A stretch of DNA of 64,000 nt from Burkholderiales bacterium. GTDB lineage: Bacteria; Pseudomonadota; Gammaproteobacteria; Burkholderiales; Burkholderiaceae_E. The notes beneath the pieces are model-generated. The model saw only the letters and a list, made by a program, of their open reading frames with translations, was not told where the DNA came from and did no database searches. Shown piece after piece: positions 5,904-15,250 of the stretch. How positions within the stretch are numbered: position 1 is the stretch's first letter; every line of letters starts with the position of its first letter. The DNA lies in NCBI GenBank assembly GCA_026399835.1, contig JAPLQE010000055.1, positions 1 through 64,000 on the forward strand. Reading direction: 5' to 3'. A program made the translations under genes and the position numbers.

Positions 5904-8801
5904 TCAGAGGGTGGTCCCTGCCGGGCCCCGCGCTCCAGTGTTGACCAGGTGCATCTGCCGCAGCTGCGGCAGCGAGTCCAGGAAGTCGCGCAGCTGCGCC
6001 AGCGGCAGGGGGTCGCAGATGAACGAGCCCTGCATGCGGTCGCACTCGAAGGTGCGCAGCGCGCGCATCTCGGCCGCGGTCTCGACCCCTTCGGCCATCG
6101 CCTGCAGGCCGAGCTTGCCGGCGAGCGTCGTGATCGCCTGGATGATCGCCGCGTTGCCGCGGTCCTCCGGCAGGCCACGGATGAACGTGCGGTCGATCTT
6201 CAGGCCGTCGACCGGCAGGTTCTTCAGGTACGACAGCGACGCGTAGCCGGTGCCGAAGTTGTCGATGATCACCTTCACGCCGAGCCGGCGCAGCTCGGCG
6301 AGCAGCGCGACCGTCTTGTCGCTGTTGTCGATCAGCGCGTTCTCGGTGAGCTCGAGCCGCAGCAGGCTGGGCGGCACGTTGCGCTCGGTCAGCAGCGCGT
6401 TGAGCTGGGCGAGGAAGCCGTCCTCGGCGAGCTGGCGCGGAGAGATGTTCACCGAGATCGCCACGTCCTCGAACTTGTCGAGGCCGAGCTCGACCCGGTC
6501 GTCGAGCGCGCGCCGGATCGCCCACAGGCCGATCTCGCGCACGAGATTGCTCTGCTCGGCGGCCGGCAGGAACTTCTCGGGCATCAGCAGCCCGCGCACC
6601 GGGTGCCGCCAGCGCATCAGGGCCTCGATGCCGACGATGCGACGCTCGCCGACCGCGAGCACCGGCTGATAGTACAGGTCGACCTCGCCGCGCTGCAGCG
6701 CCAGTGGGAACTCGGCACCGAGCTGCAGCTGGTCGCTGCGCTCGTCGGAGAGGTCCCCGGCGAAGAAGCGGACGTCGTTGCGGCCCTCGGACTTCACGCG
6801 GTACATGGCGCTGTCGGCGCACTTGATCAGCAGATGCGCGTCGCGGCCGTCGTCCGGCGCGACCGCGATACCGATGGAGGCGGACAGGAAGTACGCACGG
6901 TTCATCAGCACGAAGGGCTTCTCGATCGCGGCGAGCACGCGGCGGGCGAGCCGCTCGATCTCGGCGCGGTCCTTCAGGTCGAGCAGCAGCAGGATGAACT
7001 CGTCGCCGCCGATCCGGCCGGCGACGTCGGTCGGGCGGATGGATTCGCGGAAGCGGCGCGCCACCTCGATCAGCACCTGGTCGCCGACCGAGTGGCCGAG
7101 CGTGTCGTTGATGATCTTGTAGCGGTCGAGGTCGACGTACAGCACCGCCGCGGCGCGCTCTTGCTTGAGCGCCTCCTCGAGCTGATGGGTCAGGTAGACG
7201 CGGTTGGGCAGGCCGGTGAGCGCATCGTGCAGCGACGCGTGCATCAGGCGCTTCTCGGCCGACTTGCGCTGCAGGTAGAGCGACATCGTCCGCGACAGGA
7301 TCTCGGCGAGCTGCTGCAGCAGCGCGTCGGCGCGGAACCCGACCGAGCCGAAGCAGAGCAGGGCCGACAGCACGTTGTGCTGCTCGTCCATGATCGGCGC
7401 GATGAACGCGGCGTTCTGCCCGAGCGCCGCGGTCTGGTAACGCTGGGCGAACTCGGGCTCGCTCGAGAGCTCGTGCAGCCAGACCGCCTGACCGGTGGCC
7501 CAGGCGCGCCCCTCCACGCCGTCGGCGCTCATCGGCAGCTGCGCGGGCAGCTCGGCGAGCATGCGGGTGAGCGTCGGCGAGCCCCAGCGCTCGCGCACCG
7601 TGAGCGCGCGCGTGCCTGGGATCTGGACGAGGTGGGCGCCGCCCGACCAGCCCATCAGCCCGCAGAGCGTGATGATCAGCGCGGTGATCACGCGCTCGGG
7701 CTCGGTCTGCTCGCGCATGATCGAGGCCATCTCGCTCTCGAGCTGCAGCAGCAGCTGCTGCTGGCGCTCGCGGGTGACCTCGCGGCCCACGCCCCGGTAG
7801 CCGCGGAAGCGCCCGCCGTCATCGAAGATCGGCCTGCCCGAGAGCGACACCAGGTGCACATGACCCTGCGGGTCGAGCAGCCCGAACTCGAAGCCCTCGA
7901 ACGGCCGGTTCGCCCCGAGGTCCGCGCGATGGTGCTCCCAGTCGGCCTTCGGGAAATCGGTGGTCCTGACTTCCCAGCGGCGCTTGCCGATGCCGGACTT
8001 CACCCAGTCGCCGCCGAGGGCCGCGAACGCACTGTCCGACACGAAGCTCAGCCGGTGCTCGACGTCGGTCTCCCAGACCCAGTCGGCCGAGAGCTGCGTC
8101 AGGTCGCGGAACTTGGCTTCGCTCGCAGCCAGCTGCTGGGCCATCGCGCGCATCGTGGTGATGTCCTGCACGATGCCGGCGAGCCGCACGGTGCGGCCGG
8201 TCTTGTCGGTCTCGGCCCGCGCCACGCTGCGGACCCAGACCTGCTCGCTGCCGTGCTTGGTGTACCGGTACTCGATGCGCACCTCCTGGCCGTGCTTGAT
8301 CGCGCGACGGTGGGCCGACTGCCAGCGGGCCTGGTCGTCCGGATGCACGCAGATGAAGAAGGCCTTCGGGCTGGGGGGCGGCTGCGCCGGGTCGATGCCG
8401 AACACCCGGAAGGTGCCGTCGCTCCAGTAGTAGCGCTCCTCGTCGATGTCGTAGACCCAGGAGCCGAGGACCGCGAGGCTCTCGGCCACGCCGTACTGAC
8501 CATGCAGCTCCGAGAGCCGGCGCACGATGCGGCGCTCCTCGCCGAGCTGCTCGACGACGTTGAGCAGCAGGAACGCGATGACGCCGAGGGACAGCAGCGC
8601 GAGCGGCAGCGCGAAGACCGCGGCGCCGCCGAGGGTCTCCGGGACCGTCTTCGCGGCGACGTGCAGGCCGATCGCGAGGGCGAGCGTCACCCCGACGACC
8701 AGCCAGCCTCGCCGATGCGCGCGCGCCTGTACGTAGAATCTGCTCAGAGCTTCAGGGTTCACCGACCGTCGCCATGCCGCTGGCGTCCGCTCCTTCACCA
8801 C
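5904..8801 (-). CDS. membrane PAS-GAF-GGDEF-EAL cyclic-di-GMP signalling protein
   Basis: A 965-residue sensor that may make or break cyclic di-GMP. Two membrane segments (about 33-50 and 60-85) are followed by two PAS domains (about 115-350), a GAF-like domain (about 365-510), GGDEF and EAL. The cyclase motif GRIGGDEF is intact (about 600), and an RPTD inhibitory site sits five residues before it. In the EAL domain GIEALMRW, NISPRQL, GLKIDRTF and AEGVE are present, but the usual DDFGTG metal motif reads DNFGTG (about 846), so phosphodiesterase activity is uncertain. The start is GTG at 8801, with another GTG 13 codons in as the alternative. It is divergent from, and partly overlaps the promoter of, the downstream methyltransferase gene. 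Confidence 0.9.
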   Translation of the reverse strand: MVKERTPAAWRRSVNPEALSRFYVQARAHRRGWLVVGVTLALAIGLHVAAKTVPETLGGAAVFALPLALLSLGVIAFLLLNVVEQLGEERRIVRRLSELHGQYGVAESLAVLGSWVYDIDEERYYWSDGTFRVFGIDPAQPPPSPKAFFICVHPDDQARWQSAHRRAIKHGQEVRIEYRYTKHGSEQVWVRSVARAETDKTGRTVRLAGIVQDITTMRAMAQQLAASEAKFRDLTQLSADWVWETDVEHRLSFVSDSAFAALGGDWVKSGIGKRRWEVRTTDFPKADWEHHRADLGANRPFEGFEFGLLDPQGHVHLVSLSGRPIFDDGGRFRGYRGVGREVTRERQQQLLLQLESEMASIMREQTEPERVITALIITLCGLMGWSGGAHLVQIPGTRALTVRERWGSPTLTRMLAELPAQLPMSADGVEGRAWATGQAVWLHELSSEPEFAQRYQTAALGQNAAFIAPIMDEQHNVLSALLCFGSVGFRADALLQQLAEILSRTMSLYLQRKSAEKRLMHASLHDALTGLPNRVYLTHQLEEALKQERAAAVLYVDLDRYKIINDTLGHSVGDQVLIEVARRFRESIRPTDVAGRIGGDEFILLLLDLKDRAEIERLARRVLAAIEKPFVLMNRAYFLSASIGIAVAPDDGRDAHLLIKCADSAMYRVKSEGRNDVRFFAGDLSDERSDQLQLGAEFPLALQRGEVDLYYQPVLAVGERRIVGIEALMRWRHPVRGLLMPEKFLPAAEQSNLVREIGLWAIRRALDDRVELGLDKFEDVAISVNISPRQLAEDGFLAQLNALLTERNVPPSLLRLELTENALIDNSDKTVALLAELRRLGVKVIIDNFGTGYASLSYLKNLPVDGLKIDRTFIRGLPEDRGNAAIIQAITTLAGKLGLQAMAEGVETAAEMRALRTFECDRMQGSFICDPLPLAQLRDFLDSLPQLRQMHLVNTGARGPAGTTL
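8734..8739 (+). promoter_or_regulatory. -10 box (TAGAAT) probably serving the methyltransferase gene
   Basis: GTAGAATC matches the -10 type seen before other genes here. It lies inside the 5' end of the minus-strand GGDEF/EAL gene as called. Either the two transcription units overlap at their 5' ends, or the GGDEF/EAL protein starts later than the GTG at 8801. Confidence 0.4.
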
Positions 8802-8857
8802 CCATCACACACCACCCGATGACCATCGCTGCCGTCTCCGAGTGCCATACAGAGCCC

Positions 8858-9409
8858 ATGTCCCGTGCCGGTCCCGGCGTTCCCTCGCGCTGGATCGCGC
8901 GCTGGCTGCCGGCCGTGCGCCCGGGAGGCCGGGTCCTCGACTTCGCCAGCGGCACCGGCCGCCACGCGCGGCTGGCGCGCGAAGCGGGTCACGAGGTGCT
9001 CGCCGTCGACCGTGACACGACCGCTCTGGCTTCGCTGGAGGGTACGGGCATCGAGACCCGATCGGAAGATCTGGAGCATGGACGGTGGTCCTTCGCGGCC
9101 GAGCGGTTCGACGCGATCGTGGTCGCGAACTACCTGTTCAGGCCCCGTCTGGACCTGCTCGCGACGCTGCTGGCCCCGGGCGGGATCTGGCTCTACGAGA
9201 CCTTCGCCGACGGCAATGCCCGCTACGGTCGGCCGTCGAACCCGGCCTTCCTGCTGCGCCAGGGCGAGCTCGCCCGGGCCACCGGGCGTGCCGGCCTGCA
9301 CCTGCTCGCCTTCGAGGACGGCTTCCTGCCCGCGCCGCGGCCGGCGCGCGTGCAGCGGGCGGTGGCGGTTCGGTGGCCGTTCGACCCCGAGAGGGTGCCC
9401 CTCGCCTGA
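8858..9409 (+). CDS. class I SAM-dependent methyltransferase
   Basis: A 183-residue cytoplasmic methyltransferase. The SAM-binding motif I is VLDFASGTGRHARL, followed by an acidic residue at the end of strand 2 (AVDRD), and FDAIVVANYLFRP corresponds to motif IV. The protein is short and has no recognisable substrate domain. An ATG at 8819 would add 13 residues. I prefer 8858 because relatives begin close to the W-x-x-R-W-L-P segment. It sits just before dapA, but dapA has its own -10 box, so the two need not be co-transcribed. The substrate is unknown. Confidence 0.8.
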   Translation: MSRAGPGVPSRWIARWLPAVRPGGRVLDFASGTGRHARLAREAGHEVLAVDRDTTALASLEGTGIETRSEDLEHGRWSFAAERFDAIVVANYLFRPRLDLLATLLAPGGIWLYETFADGNARYGRPSNPAFLLRQGELARATGRAGLHLLAFEDGFLPAPRPARVQRAVAVRWPFDPERVPLA

Positions 9410-9431
9410 CCGTCCGTCGGGCGTGCTGCGA

Positions 9432-9437
9432 TAGAAT
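9432..9437 (+). promoter_or_regulatory. -10 box (TAGAAT) of the dapA operon
   Basis: GATAGAATC lies 27 bases before the dapA ATG, predicting a leader of about 20 nt. The leader has no purine-rich Shine-Dalgarno match; the bases before the ATG are CACCCCCACC. Confidence 0.6.
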
Positions 9438-9464
9438 CGCGCTTTTCCGTCACGCACCCCCACC

Positions 9465-10343
9465 ATGATCACAGGCAGCATCGTCGCCATCGTCACGCCG
9501 ATGCACGAGGACGGCAGCCTCGACCTGCCGCGCTACCGCGCGCTGATCGACTGGCATGTCGCGAGCGGCACCGCCGCCATCGTGGCGGTCGGCACCACCG
9601 GCGAGTCGCCCACGGTCGACGTGGAAGAGCATGCGACGCTGATCCGCGTTGCGGTCGAGCATGCCGCGGGCCGCGTGCCGGTCATCGCCGGCACCGGCGG
9701 CAACTCCACGCGCGAGGCCATCGAGCTGACCCGCCATGCGGCCGAGGTCGGCGCGCAGGCCTCGCTGCAGGTCGTGCCGTACTACAACAAGCCCGGCCAG
9801 GAAGGCCTGTACAGGCACTTCCGCGCGGTCGCCGAAGCAGCCGATCTGCCGGTGATCCTCTACAACGTGCCCGGCCGCACGGTCGCCGATCTCTCGAACG
9901 ACACCATCGTGCGCCTGGCCGAGGTGCCCGGCATCGTCGGCCTGAAGGACGCGACCGGCGACATGCCGCGCGTCTCGGACCTGCTGTCGCGCGTGCCGGC
10001 CTCGTTCGCGCTGTACAGCGGCAACGACGACTCGGCGCTCGCGCTGATGGCGCTCGGCGGCCACGGCGTCATCTCGGTGACTGCCAACGTCGCGCCGCGC
10101 GAGATGGCCCAGCTGTGCGCGGCGGCCCTCTCCGGCGACCTGAAGTCCGCCCGCGCGATCAACAACCGCCTGCTGCCGCTGCACTTCAAGCTCTTCGTCG
10201 AGGCCAACCCCATTCCCCTGAAGTGGGCGATGCAGCGGATGGGCCGTATCGAGGGCGGCATCCGTCTGCCGATGACTCCGCTCGAGCCGCGCCACCATGC
10301 GGTGGTCGAGGCGGCGCTGCGCCAGTCCGGAGTGCTCGCATGA
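9465..10343 (+). CDS. dapA: 4-hydroxy-tetrahydrodipicolinate synthase
   Basis: Condenses pyruvate with aspartate semialdehyde in the first committed step toward diaminopimelate and lysine. The 292-residue TIM-barrel protein has the usual family length. The Schiff-base lysine is in VGLKDATGD (Lys 161), and the catalytic tyrosine is in ILYNVPGRT (Tyr 133). The N-terminal TPM--DGS and VGTTGESPT pyruvate-carboxylate site is intact. The stop overlaps the bamC ATG (ATGA), matching the conserved dapA-bamC (nlpB) pairing of beta- and gammaproteobacteria. LysC for the same pathway is at 47.5 kb. Confidence 0.97.
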   Translation: MITGSIVAIVTPMHEDGSLDLPRYRALIDWHVASGTAAIVAVGTTGESPTVDVEEHATLIRVAVEHAAGRVPVIAGTGGNSTREAIELTRHAAEVGAQASLQVVPYYNKPGQEGLYRHFRAVAEAADLPVILYNVPGRTVADLSNDTIVRLAEVPGIVGLKDATGDMPRVSDLLSRVPASFALYSGNDDSALALMALGGHGVISVTANVAPREMAQLCAAALSGDLKSARAINNRLLPLHFKLFVEANPIPLKWAMQRMGRIEGGIRLPMTPLEPRHHAVVEAALRQSGVLA

Positions 10344-11521
10344 GCGCGCACCGCATGGGTCTGCCGCGTGTCCCGGTCGCGCTCGCGCTGGTCGCGGCCC
10401 TGCTGGGCGGCTGCTCGATCTCAGACGGCTTCCGGGAGGTCACGAGCATCGAGTACAAGAGCGCCTCGAAGGGGCCGCCGCTCGACATCCCGCCCGACCT
10501 GGTCAAGCCGCGCGGCGACGAGCGCTTCGCGATTCCCGACCGGCCGGCCACCGGCACCACGTTCTCCGACTTCTCGCGAGAGCGGGCCGTCGAGCGCGCC
10601 TCCCCGACGGCGGGCGGCCCGGTGGTGCTGCCGCAGCCGCAGGGCGCGCGCATCGAGCGACAGGGCTCGCAGCGCTGGCTCGTCGTCGACCAGGCGCCCG
10701 AGAAGGTCTGGCCGGTCGTGCGCGACTTCTGGTCCGAGTCGGGCTTCGTGCTGCGCACGGAGTCGCCCGAGACCGGGATCATGGAGACCGACTGGGCCGA
10801 GCGCCGCGCGGCGGTGCCGGACTCTTGGGTGCGCAGCCAGCTCTCGCGCGTGCTGAACAGCCTCTACACCTCCGGCGAGCGCGACAAGTTCCGCACGCGG
10901 CTCGAGTCGAGCGGCAAGGGCACCGAGATCTTCGTCAGCCATCGCGGCATGAGCGAGGAGCTGAGCGGCGCGCTGAAGGAGTCGACCGTCTGGGTGACCC
11001 GCCCGTCCGATCCCGAGCTCGAGGCGGAGTTCCTGCGTCGGCTGATGCTGCGCTTCGGGCCGGTCGGCGGCGCGGCGCAGCAGGCCTCGCTCGGCCCCTC
11101 GTCCGCGGGGGGGCCGGCGCCGGCGCCGGTGCCGGAGCGCGCGCGGATCGTCGACGTCGACGGTCGCCAGGTCGTCGTGCTGACCGAGGGCTTCGACCGC
11201 TCCTGGCGCCAGGTCGGCCTCGCGCTCGACCGCAGCGGCTTCACCGTCGAGGACCGCGACCGTTCCAAGGGCGCGTTCTTCGTGCGCTACGTCGATCCCG
11301 AGCAGGAGGCCAAGGCCCGCGGCGTGATCGACCGGGTCTTCGGCACGGGTCCGAAGAAGGACCTGACCGGCCGCCGCTACCGGATCGTCATCCAGGACCG
11401 CGCGACCGGGGGCGGCTCGCAGGTGTCGGTGTTCGACGAGGAGGGCAAGGTGCCCTCGGTCGACGCCGACAAGCGCAACGTGACCCGCATCGTCGCGATC
11501 CTGCACGAACAGCTCCGCTGA
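10340..11521 (+). CDS. bamC: outer-membrane assembly lipoprotein BamC
   Basis: Accessory lipoprotein of the BAM complex that inserts beta-barrel proteins into the outer membrane. The 393-residue protein has a lipoprotein signal with the lipobox LLGGC (lipidated Cys 25). After it comes the disordered segment that contacts BamD (PPLDIPPDL motif), and then two helix-grip domains (about 105-230 and 270-390). It overlaps dapA by 4 bp, which independently supports the identification, because bamC sits directly after dapA in many proteobacteria. Confidence 0.92.
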   Translation: MSAHRMGLPRVPVALALVAALLGGCSISDGFREVTSIEYKSASKGPPLDIPPDLVKPRGDERFAIPDRPATGTTFSDFSRERAVERASPTAGGPVVLPQPQGARIERQGSQRWLVVDQAPEKVWPVVRDFWSESGFVLRTESPETGIMETDWAERRAAVPDSWVRSQLSRVLNSLYTSGERDKFRTRLESSGKGTEIFVSHRGMSEELSGALKESTVWVTRPSDPELEAEFLRRLMLRFGPVGGAAQQASLGPSSAGGPAPAPVPERARIVDVDGRQVVVLTEGFDRSWRQVGLALDRSGFTVEDRDRSKGAFFVRYVDPEQEAKARGVIDRVFGTGPKKDLTGRRYRIVIQDRATGGGSQVSVFDEEGKVPSVDADKRNVTRIVAILHEQLR

Positions 11522-11525
11522 GACG

Positions 11526-12311
11526 GTGCGATTCGCCAGCCTGGGCAGCGGCAGCGAAGGCAACGGCCTGCTGGTGGAGACCGGGGGCGGCGCGGCCGGG
11601 GGCCGCGCCTGCCGAGTGCTGGTCGACTGCGGCTTCGGGCTGCGCGATGCCGAGCGGCGGCTCGCCCGCCTCGGCTGCGAGCCCGGCACGCTCGATGGCA
11701 TCCTGGTCACCCACGAGCACGGTGATCACGTCGGCGGGGTCTTCCGCCTCGCGCGCCATCATGCGATCCCGGTGTACCTCACCTATGGCACGCTGCGCGC
11801 GAGCCCGCAGGCGACGGGCTGCGAGGCCCTGGTCCGGGTGATCGACTCCCACCGGGCGTTCGAGCTCGGCGGCCTGCGCATCGAACCCTTCCCGGTCCCG
11901 CACGACGCCCGCGAGCCGGTACAGTACGTGCTCGACGACGGCGACGCCCGGCTCGGCGTGCTGACGGACATCGGTCATCCGACCGCACACCTGCCGCTCG
12001 CGCTGTCGCGGCTGACCGCGCTGGTGCTGGAGACGAACCACGATGCCGGGCTGCTCGCCGGCAGCGACTATCCGCTGGCGCTGAAACGCCGCATCTCGGG
12101 ACGCTACGGACATCTCGAGAACACCGAGTCGGCGACGATCCTCGGCGGGCTCGACCGCAGCCGCCTGCGTCGGGTGGTGGCAGCGCACCTGAGCCGGCAG
12201 AACAACCGTCCCGATCTCGCGCAGGCCGCACTCGCGCCGGTGCTGGGCTGGGCCGACGAGCAGGTGCTGGTCGCCGACCAGGACGACGGGCTCGCCTGGA
12301 CCGCGGGTTAG
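11526..12311 (+). CDS. metallo-beta-lactamase-fold hydrolase (WalJ/YycJ-like)
   Basis: A 261-residue cytoplasmic enzyme opening with LGSGSEGN, typical of the YycJ/WalJ group, which includes DNA exonuclease-like and phosphodiesterase-like MBL proteins. The zinc signature THEHGDH is at about residues 61-67, and later ligands appear in VPHDA, LTDIGH and AAHLSRQNN. It starts with GTG four bases after the bamC stop and is third in the dapA-bamC operon. The biochemical activity of the betaproteobacterial members is not known to me. Confidence 0.85.
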   Translation: MRFASLGSGSEGNGLLVETGGGAAGGRACRVLVDCGFGLRDAERRLARLGCEPGTLDGILVTHEHGDHVGGVFRLARHHAIPVYLTYGTLRASPQATGCEALVRVIDSHRAFELGGLRIEPFPVPHDAREPVQYVLDDGDARLGVLTDIGHPTAHLPLALSRLTALVLETNHDAGLLAGSDYPLALKRRISGRYGHLENTESATILGGLDRSRLRRVVAAHLSRQNNRPDLAQAALAPVLGWADEQVLVADQDDGLAWTAG

Positions 12312-12367
12312 CCGGCCAGGTGCCAGGCCGGGCACCGCAGGCCGGATGCGACCGGCCGGAAACGAAC

Positions 12368-12392
12368 GGGCCGGCATGACGCCGGCCCCTTC
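12368..12392. terminator. probable bidirectional transcription terminator between convergent genes
   Basis: GGGCCGGC (12368-12375) and GCCGGCCC (12381-12388) form a perfect 8-bp stem with a 5-base loop. It is followed by a short T-containing tail on the plus strand and GTTCGTTTCC on the minus strand. It lies between the MBL gene and the convergent lipoprotein gene. The tails are weak, so rho-independent function is plausible but not certain. Confidence 0.55.
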
Positions 12393-12464
12393 TGCTTCAC
12401 GCGCTACCCGCTCGCGCGGGGCCGCATCGGACGATCACCGCGAGGCGAGCGCCCGGTCGTGACG

Positions 12465-12902
<438 letters not shown>

Positions 12903-13026
12903 GATGGGTGTCCTAAGGGATCGGGAAGGAGTCTGGTCCGGTGTGGCCCGATGCGGGCCTGCGCGACCGCGATGCGAGGGCTGTGCAGGGCGGACGGATC
13001 GGAGACCGTAGACCGGACAGCCTGCC

Positions 13027-13032
13027 ATTCTA
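13027..13032 (-). promoter_or_regulatory. -10 box (TAGAAT) for the alanine-rich lipoprotein gene
   Basis: On the minus strand TTGCTAGAATG lies about 125 bases upstream of the ATG at 12902, giving a leader of about 118 nt. The same TTGCTAGAATG sequence occurs before the TPR gene at 36090-36095. Nothing else notable is seen in the 12903-13091 gap. Confidence 0.5.
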
Positions 13033-13091
13033 GCAAGCTCGCGCTCGGTGCATGATCGGCACCTGGACGGTGCGTGGCGCGAAGGCCTCGA

Positions 13092-13571
13092 TCAGAGGCC
13101 CAGGGTGTGGGCGGTGAGACAGGGCAAGCTCTCGTCCCACAGCGCGTCGAAGCGGGCCGCGAGCGGCTCGACCGTCGGCGTGTCGGCGAGCGAGAGCCGG
13201 CCGCGGAAGAAGTCGTGATGCGCCCGCCGCATGGCATGGAGCCGGTCGCCGAGCAGCAGCCCCTCGCCGTCGGCGAGCGCGGCCGGAACCTGTCGGCACT
13301 CGATCGCGGCGGCGTGCCTGCGCCGGGTCGCCATGAACCGGGCGGCCCGCCGCTCCAGCCAGTCCGGATCGGCGACCAGTACCCGCAGGCGCGCCATGGG
13401 GTCGGCGAGGAAGGCAGACAGCAGCTCCACGCCGAGCGGCGTGTCGAGCGGCCAGTCCGAGAAGTCCCGGTCGAGGAGCAGCAGCTCGCGGCGCGTCGCG
13501 CTCAGTGCGGCGAGCACCGCTTCGGTGAACTCGCCGCGGCTGCGGAACAGGACGGATGACTCGGGTTGCAT
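13092..13571 (-). CDS. conserved hypothetical protein (DUF7931-like), partner of roxA
   Basis: A 159-residue soluble protein. Visible landmarks are LLLLDRDFSDWPL (about 30-45), a run of Arg/His (RRRHAAAIECRQ) and a C-terminal DxxTVEPLAARFDALW segment. It resembles a domain of unknown function found in betaproteobacteria, sometimes fused to GNAT acetyltransferases. The LxxRDFSDWPL stretch is reminiscent of phospholipase-D-like folds but lacks an HKD motif. The ATG at 13571 lies 4 bp after the roxA stop, so the two genes are co-transcribed. No function is assigned. Confidence 0.7.
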   Translation of the reverse strand: MQPESSVLFRSRGEFTEAVLAALSATRRELLLLDRDFSDWPLDTPLGVELLSAFLADPMARLRVLVADPDWLERRAARFMATRRRHAAAIECRQVPAALADGEGLLLGDRLHAMRRAHHDFFRGRLSLADTPTVEPLAARFDALWDESLPCLTAHTLGL

Positions 13572-13575
13572 CGGC

Positions 13576-14730
13576 TCACGGGGCGGGCGGGGCCGCGGGC
13601 GCCGCGCCGATGCGCAGCCAGCCCGCGTCATGCCAGTCCCTGAGCATAGCGGCGACACCCGGCGCGGCGAAGGCGCGCGGGCACTCGACGGCGGCGAGGA
13701 GCCGCCGGTCGGCGAGTCTGGCGAGCCACCGGCGGGCCGGTGCGGGCACCTCGAAGGCCTCGCCGTTGACGAAGACGGTGCGGCCGCGCCAGGCCATCCG
13801 CGTGCGGCGGTCCAGCCGCAGGCCGTCGCGTGCGGCGGCCCGCTCGAAGCGGGCGGGTGCGAGCGGCTCGGGCGCGTCGAACCAGACCTGAGCCTTGGGC
13901 TCGGTCAGCCAGCGGCCCACGAACCGATCGACCTCGGCCGCGGACGGACGCCAGTCGAGCGCCCACCCGCGCAGCCGCTCGGCGAGGTCCTCGGGCAGCC
14001 GACCGGGCGTGGCGGTCGTCGCCCGCCCCCGATCCGTGAAGCGCGGGTCGTGGCCGCCGGGCTCGTCCGCCGCAGCCGCGAGGAAGGCCGTCAGGAACTC
14101 CTGGCGCGACGGCGCCCGAAAGCCGATCGAGAACGTCATGCATTCGCCCACCGCCGTGCCGTCGTGACCCCAGCCGGGCGGCAGGTAGAGCATGTCGCCG
14201 GGCTCGAGCAGCCACTCCTCGGTCGGCGCGAAGTTCGCCAGCAGCTTGAGCGGCGCATCGGACACCAGGCTCGCATCGCCCGGCGGCGCGATCCGCCAGC
14301 GCCGCGTGCCGCGTGCCTGCAGCAGGAAGACGTCGTACTGGTCGACGTGCGGGCCGACGCCGCCGCCGTCGGTCGCGAAGCTGACCATCAGGTCGTCGAC
14401 GCGCGCATCGGGCACGAAGCGAAAGCGTCCCATCAGCGCGGCGATGGCGTCGTCGTGCAGGTCGACGCCCTGCACGAGCAGCGTCCAGCCGGGCCGCCGG
14501 CGCGGCGGCAGTCGCTCGTGCGGGCCGTGCTCGAGCCGCCAGCGTCCGTCCGATGCGCTCACGGTGCGCGACTCGACGTCGTCGCGGGCCGCCAGCTCGA
14601 ACAGCCGGGCGGGCTCGATCGGCGCGACGAATTCCGGGAAGGCGCCGCGCGCCAGCAGCGGCGCGCGCTGCCAGTGACGGCGCATGAACTGGTCTACACT
14701 CAGTCCACCGATCGAGTCGAGAAGGTCCAT
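13576..14730 (-). CDS. roxA: ribosomal protein uL16 arginine 3-hydroxylase (RoxA/YcfD family)
   Basis: JmjC-type Fe(II)/2-oxoglutarate oxygenase. In E. coli YcfD hydroxylates an arginine of ribosomal protein L16. The cupin core has H-x-D in GPHVDQYDVF (about residue 128) and the distal iron ligand in LPPGWGHDG (about 188). RLRGWALDW and later segments form the dimerisation and winged-helix C-terminal parts. From 14730 it is 384 residues, close to family length. An ATG at 14772 would add 14 residues but overlaps the divergent isomerase gene, so the start giving MDLLDSIGG is preferred. Confidence 0.87.
   Translation of the reverse strand: MDLLDSIGGLSVDQFMRRHWQRAPLLARGAFPEFVAPIEPARLFELAARDDVESRTVSASDGRWRLEHGPHERLPPRRRPGWTLLVQGVDLHDDAIAALMGRFRFVPDARVDDLMVSFATDGGGVGPHVDQYDVFLLQARGTRRWRIAPPGDASLVSDAPLKLLANFAPTEEWLLEPGDMLYLPPGWGHDGTAVGECMTFSIGFRAPSRQEFLTAFLAAAADEPGGHDPRFTDRGRATTATPGRLPEDLAERLRGWALDWRPSAAEVDRFVGRWLTEPKAQVWFDAPEPLAPARFERAAARDGLRLDRRTRMAWRGRTVFVNGEAFEVPAPARRWLARLADRRLLAAVECPRAFAAPGVAAMLRDWHDAGWLRIGAAPAAPPAP
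14695..14700 (+). promoter_or_regulatory. possible -10 box (TACACT) for the SlyD-like gene
   Basis: TCTACACTC lies 44 bases upstream of the ATG at 14744, inside the 5' end of the divergent roxA gene. It is the best candidate in a tight divergent arrangement. No clear -35 box is seen. Confidence 0.3.
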
Positions 14731-14743
14731 CGTGGTCGAGGCC

Positions 14744-15220
14744 ATGCAGATCGCAGAGAACGTGTGGGTCACCGTGCGCTACCGCCTGTACGACTCCCAG
14801 GGCGAGGCCCTCGAGGAGGGCGAACGGGAGTGGACGTACCTGCACGGCGGCTACGGGGCGGTGTTCCCGAAGGTGGAGGCCGCGTTGCTCGGGCAGCGCG
14901 TCGGCTATACGACGACGCTCTACCTCGAGCCCGAGGACACCTTCGGCGACTACGACGCGTCGCTGCTGCGCATTGCGCCGCGCGAGGGCTTTCCGGTGGC
15001 ACTCGAGCCGGGCATGACCTTCGAGAGCGTGCCGGGCGAGGCACCCGACGGCGAACTGTACACCGTCACCGATCTGACCGAGGACGCCGTGGTCCTCGAC
15101 GGCAACCATCCGCTCGCCGGCATGGCGATCCGCTTCGAACTCGAGATCGAGGACCTGCGCGCTGCGACCGACGAGGAGATCTCGGCCGAGCGCGAGCGGG
15201 CCGACGCCGAGGCGGGCTGA
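14744..15220 (+). CDS. FKBP-type peptidyl-prolyl isomerase, SlyD-like
   Basis: A 158-residue cytoplasmic prolyl isomerase and chaperone of the SlyD/SlpA branch. The FKBP core is split by an insert-in-flap domain: VTVRYRLYDSQGE, then EWTYLHGGYGAVFPKVEAAL, then PEDTFGDYD, and the diagnostic VVLDGNHPLAGMAIRF near residue 125. The His/Cys-rich nickel-binding tail of E. coli SlyD is missing. The C-terminus ends in an acidic ERERADAEAG segment. The ATG at 14744 gives the usual MQIAENVWVTVRY N-terminus. Confidence 0.88.
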   Translation: MQIAENVWVTVRYRLYDSQGEALEEGEREWTYLHGGYGAVFPKVEAALLGQRVGYTTTLYLEPEDTFGDYDASLLRIAPREGFPVALEPGMTFESVPGEAPDGELYTVTDLTEDAVVLDGNHPLAGMAIRFELEIEDLRAATDEEISAERERADAEAG

Positions 15221-15250
15221 GCGCCGGCGAGGGGCCCGCGCGCGCCTTCG

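Noticed and set aside
5949-8822. A 957-codon plus-strand frame opposite the GGDEF/EAL gene
   Set aside because: It is a mirror of the minus-strand signalling protein, which carries GGDEF, EAL, PAS and GAF motifs.
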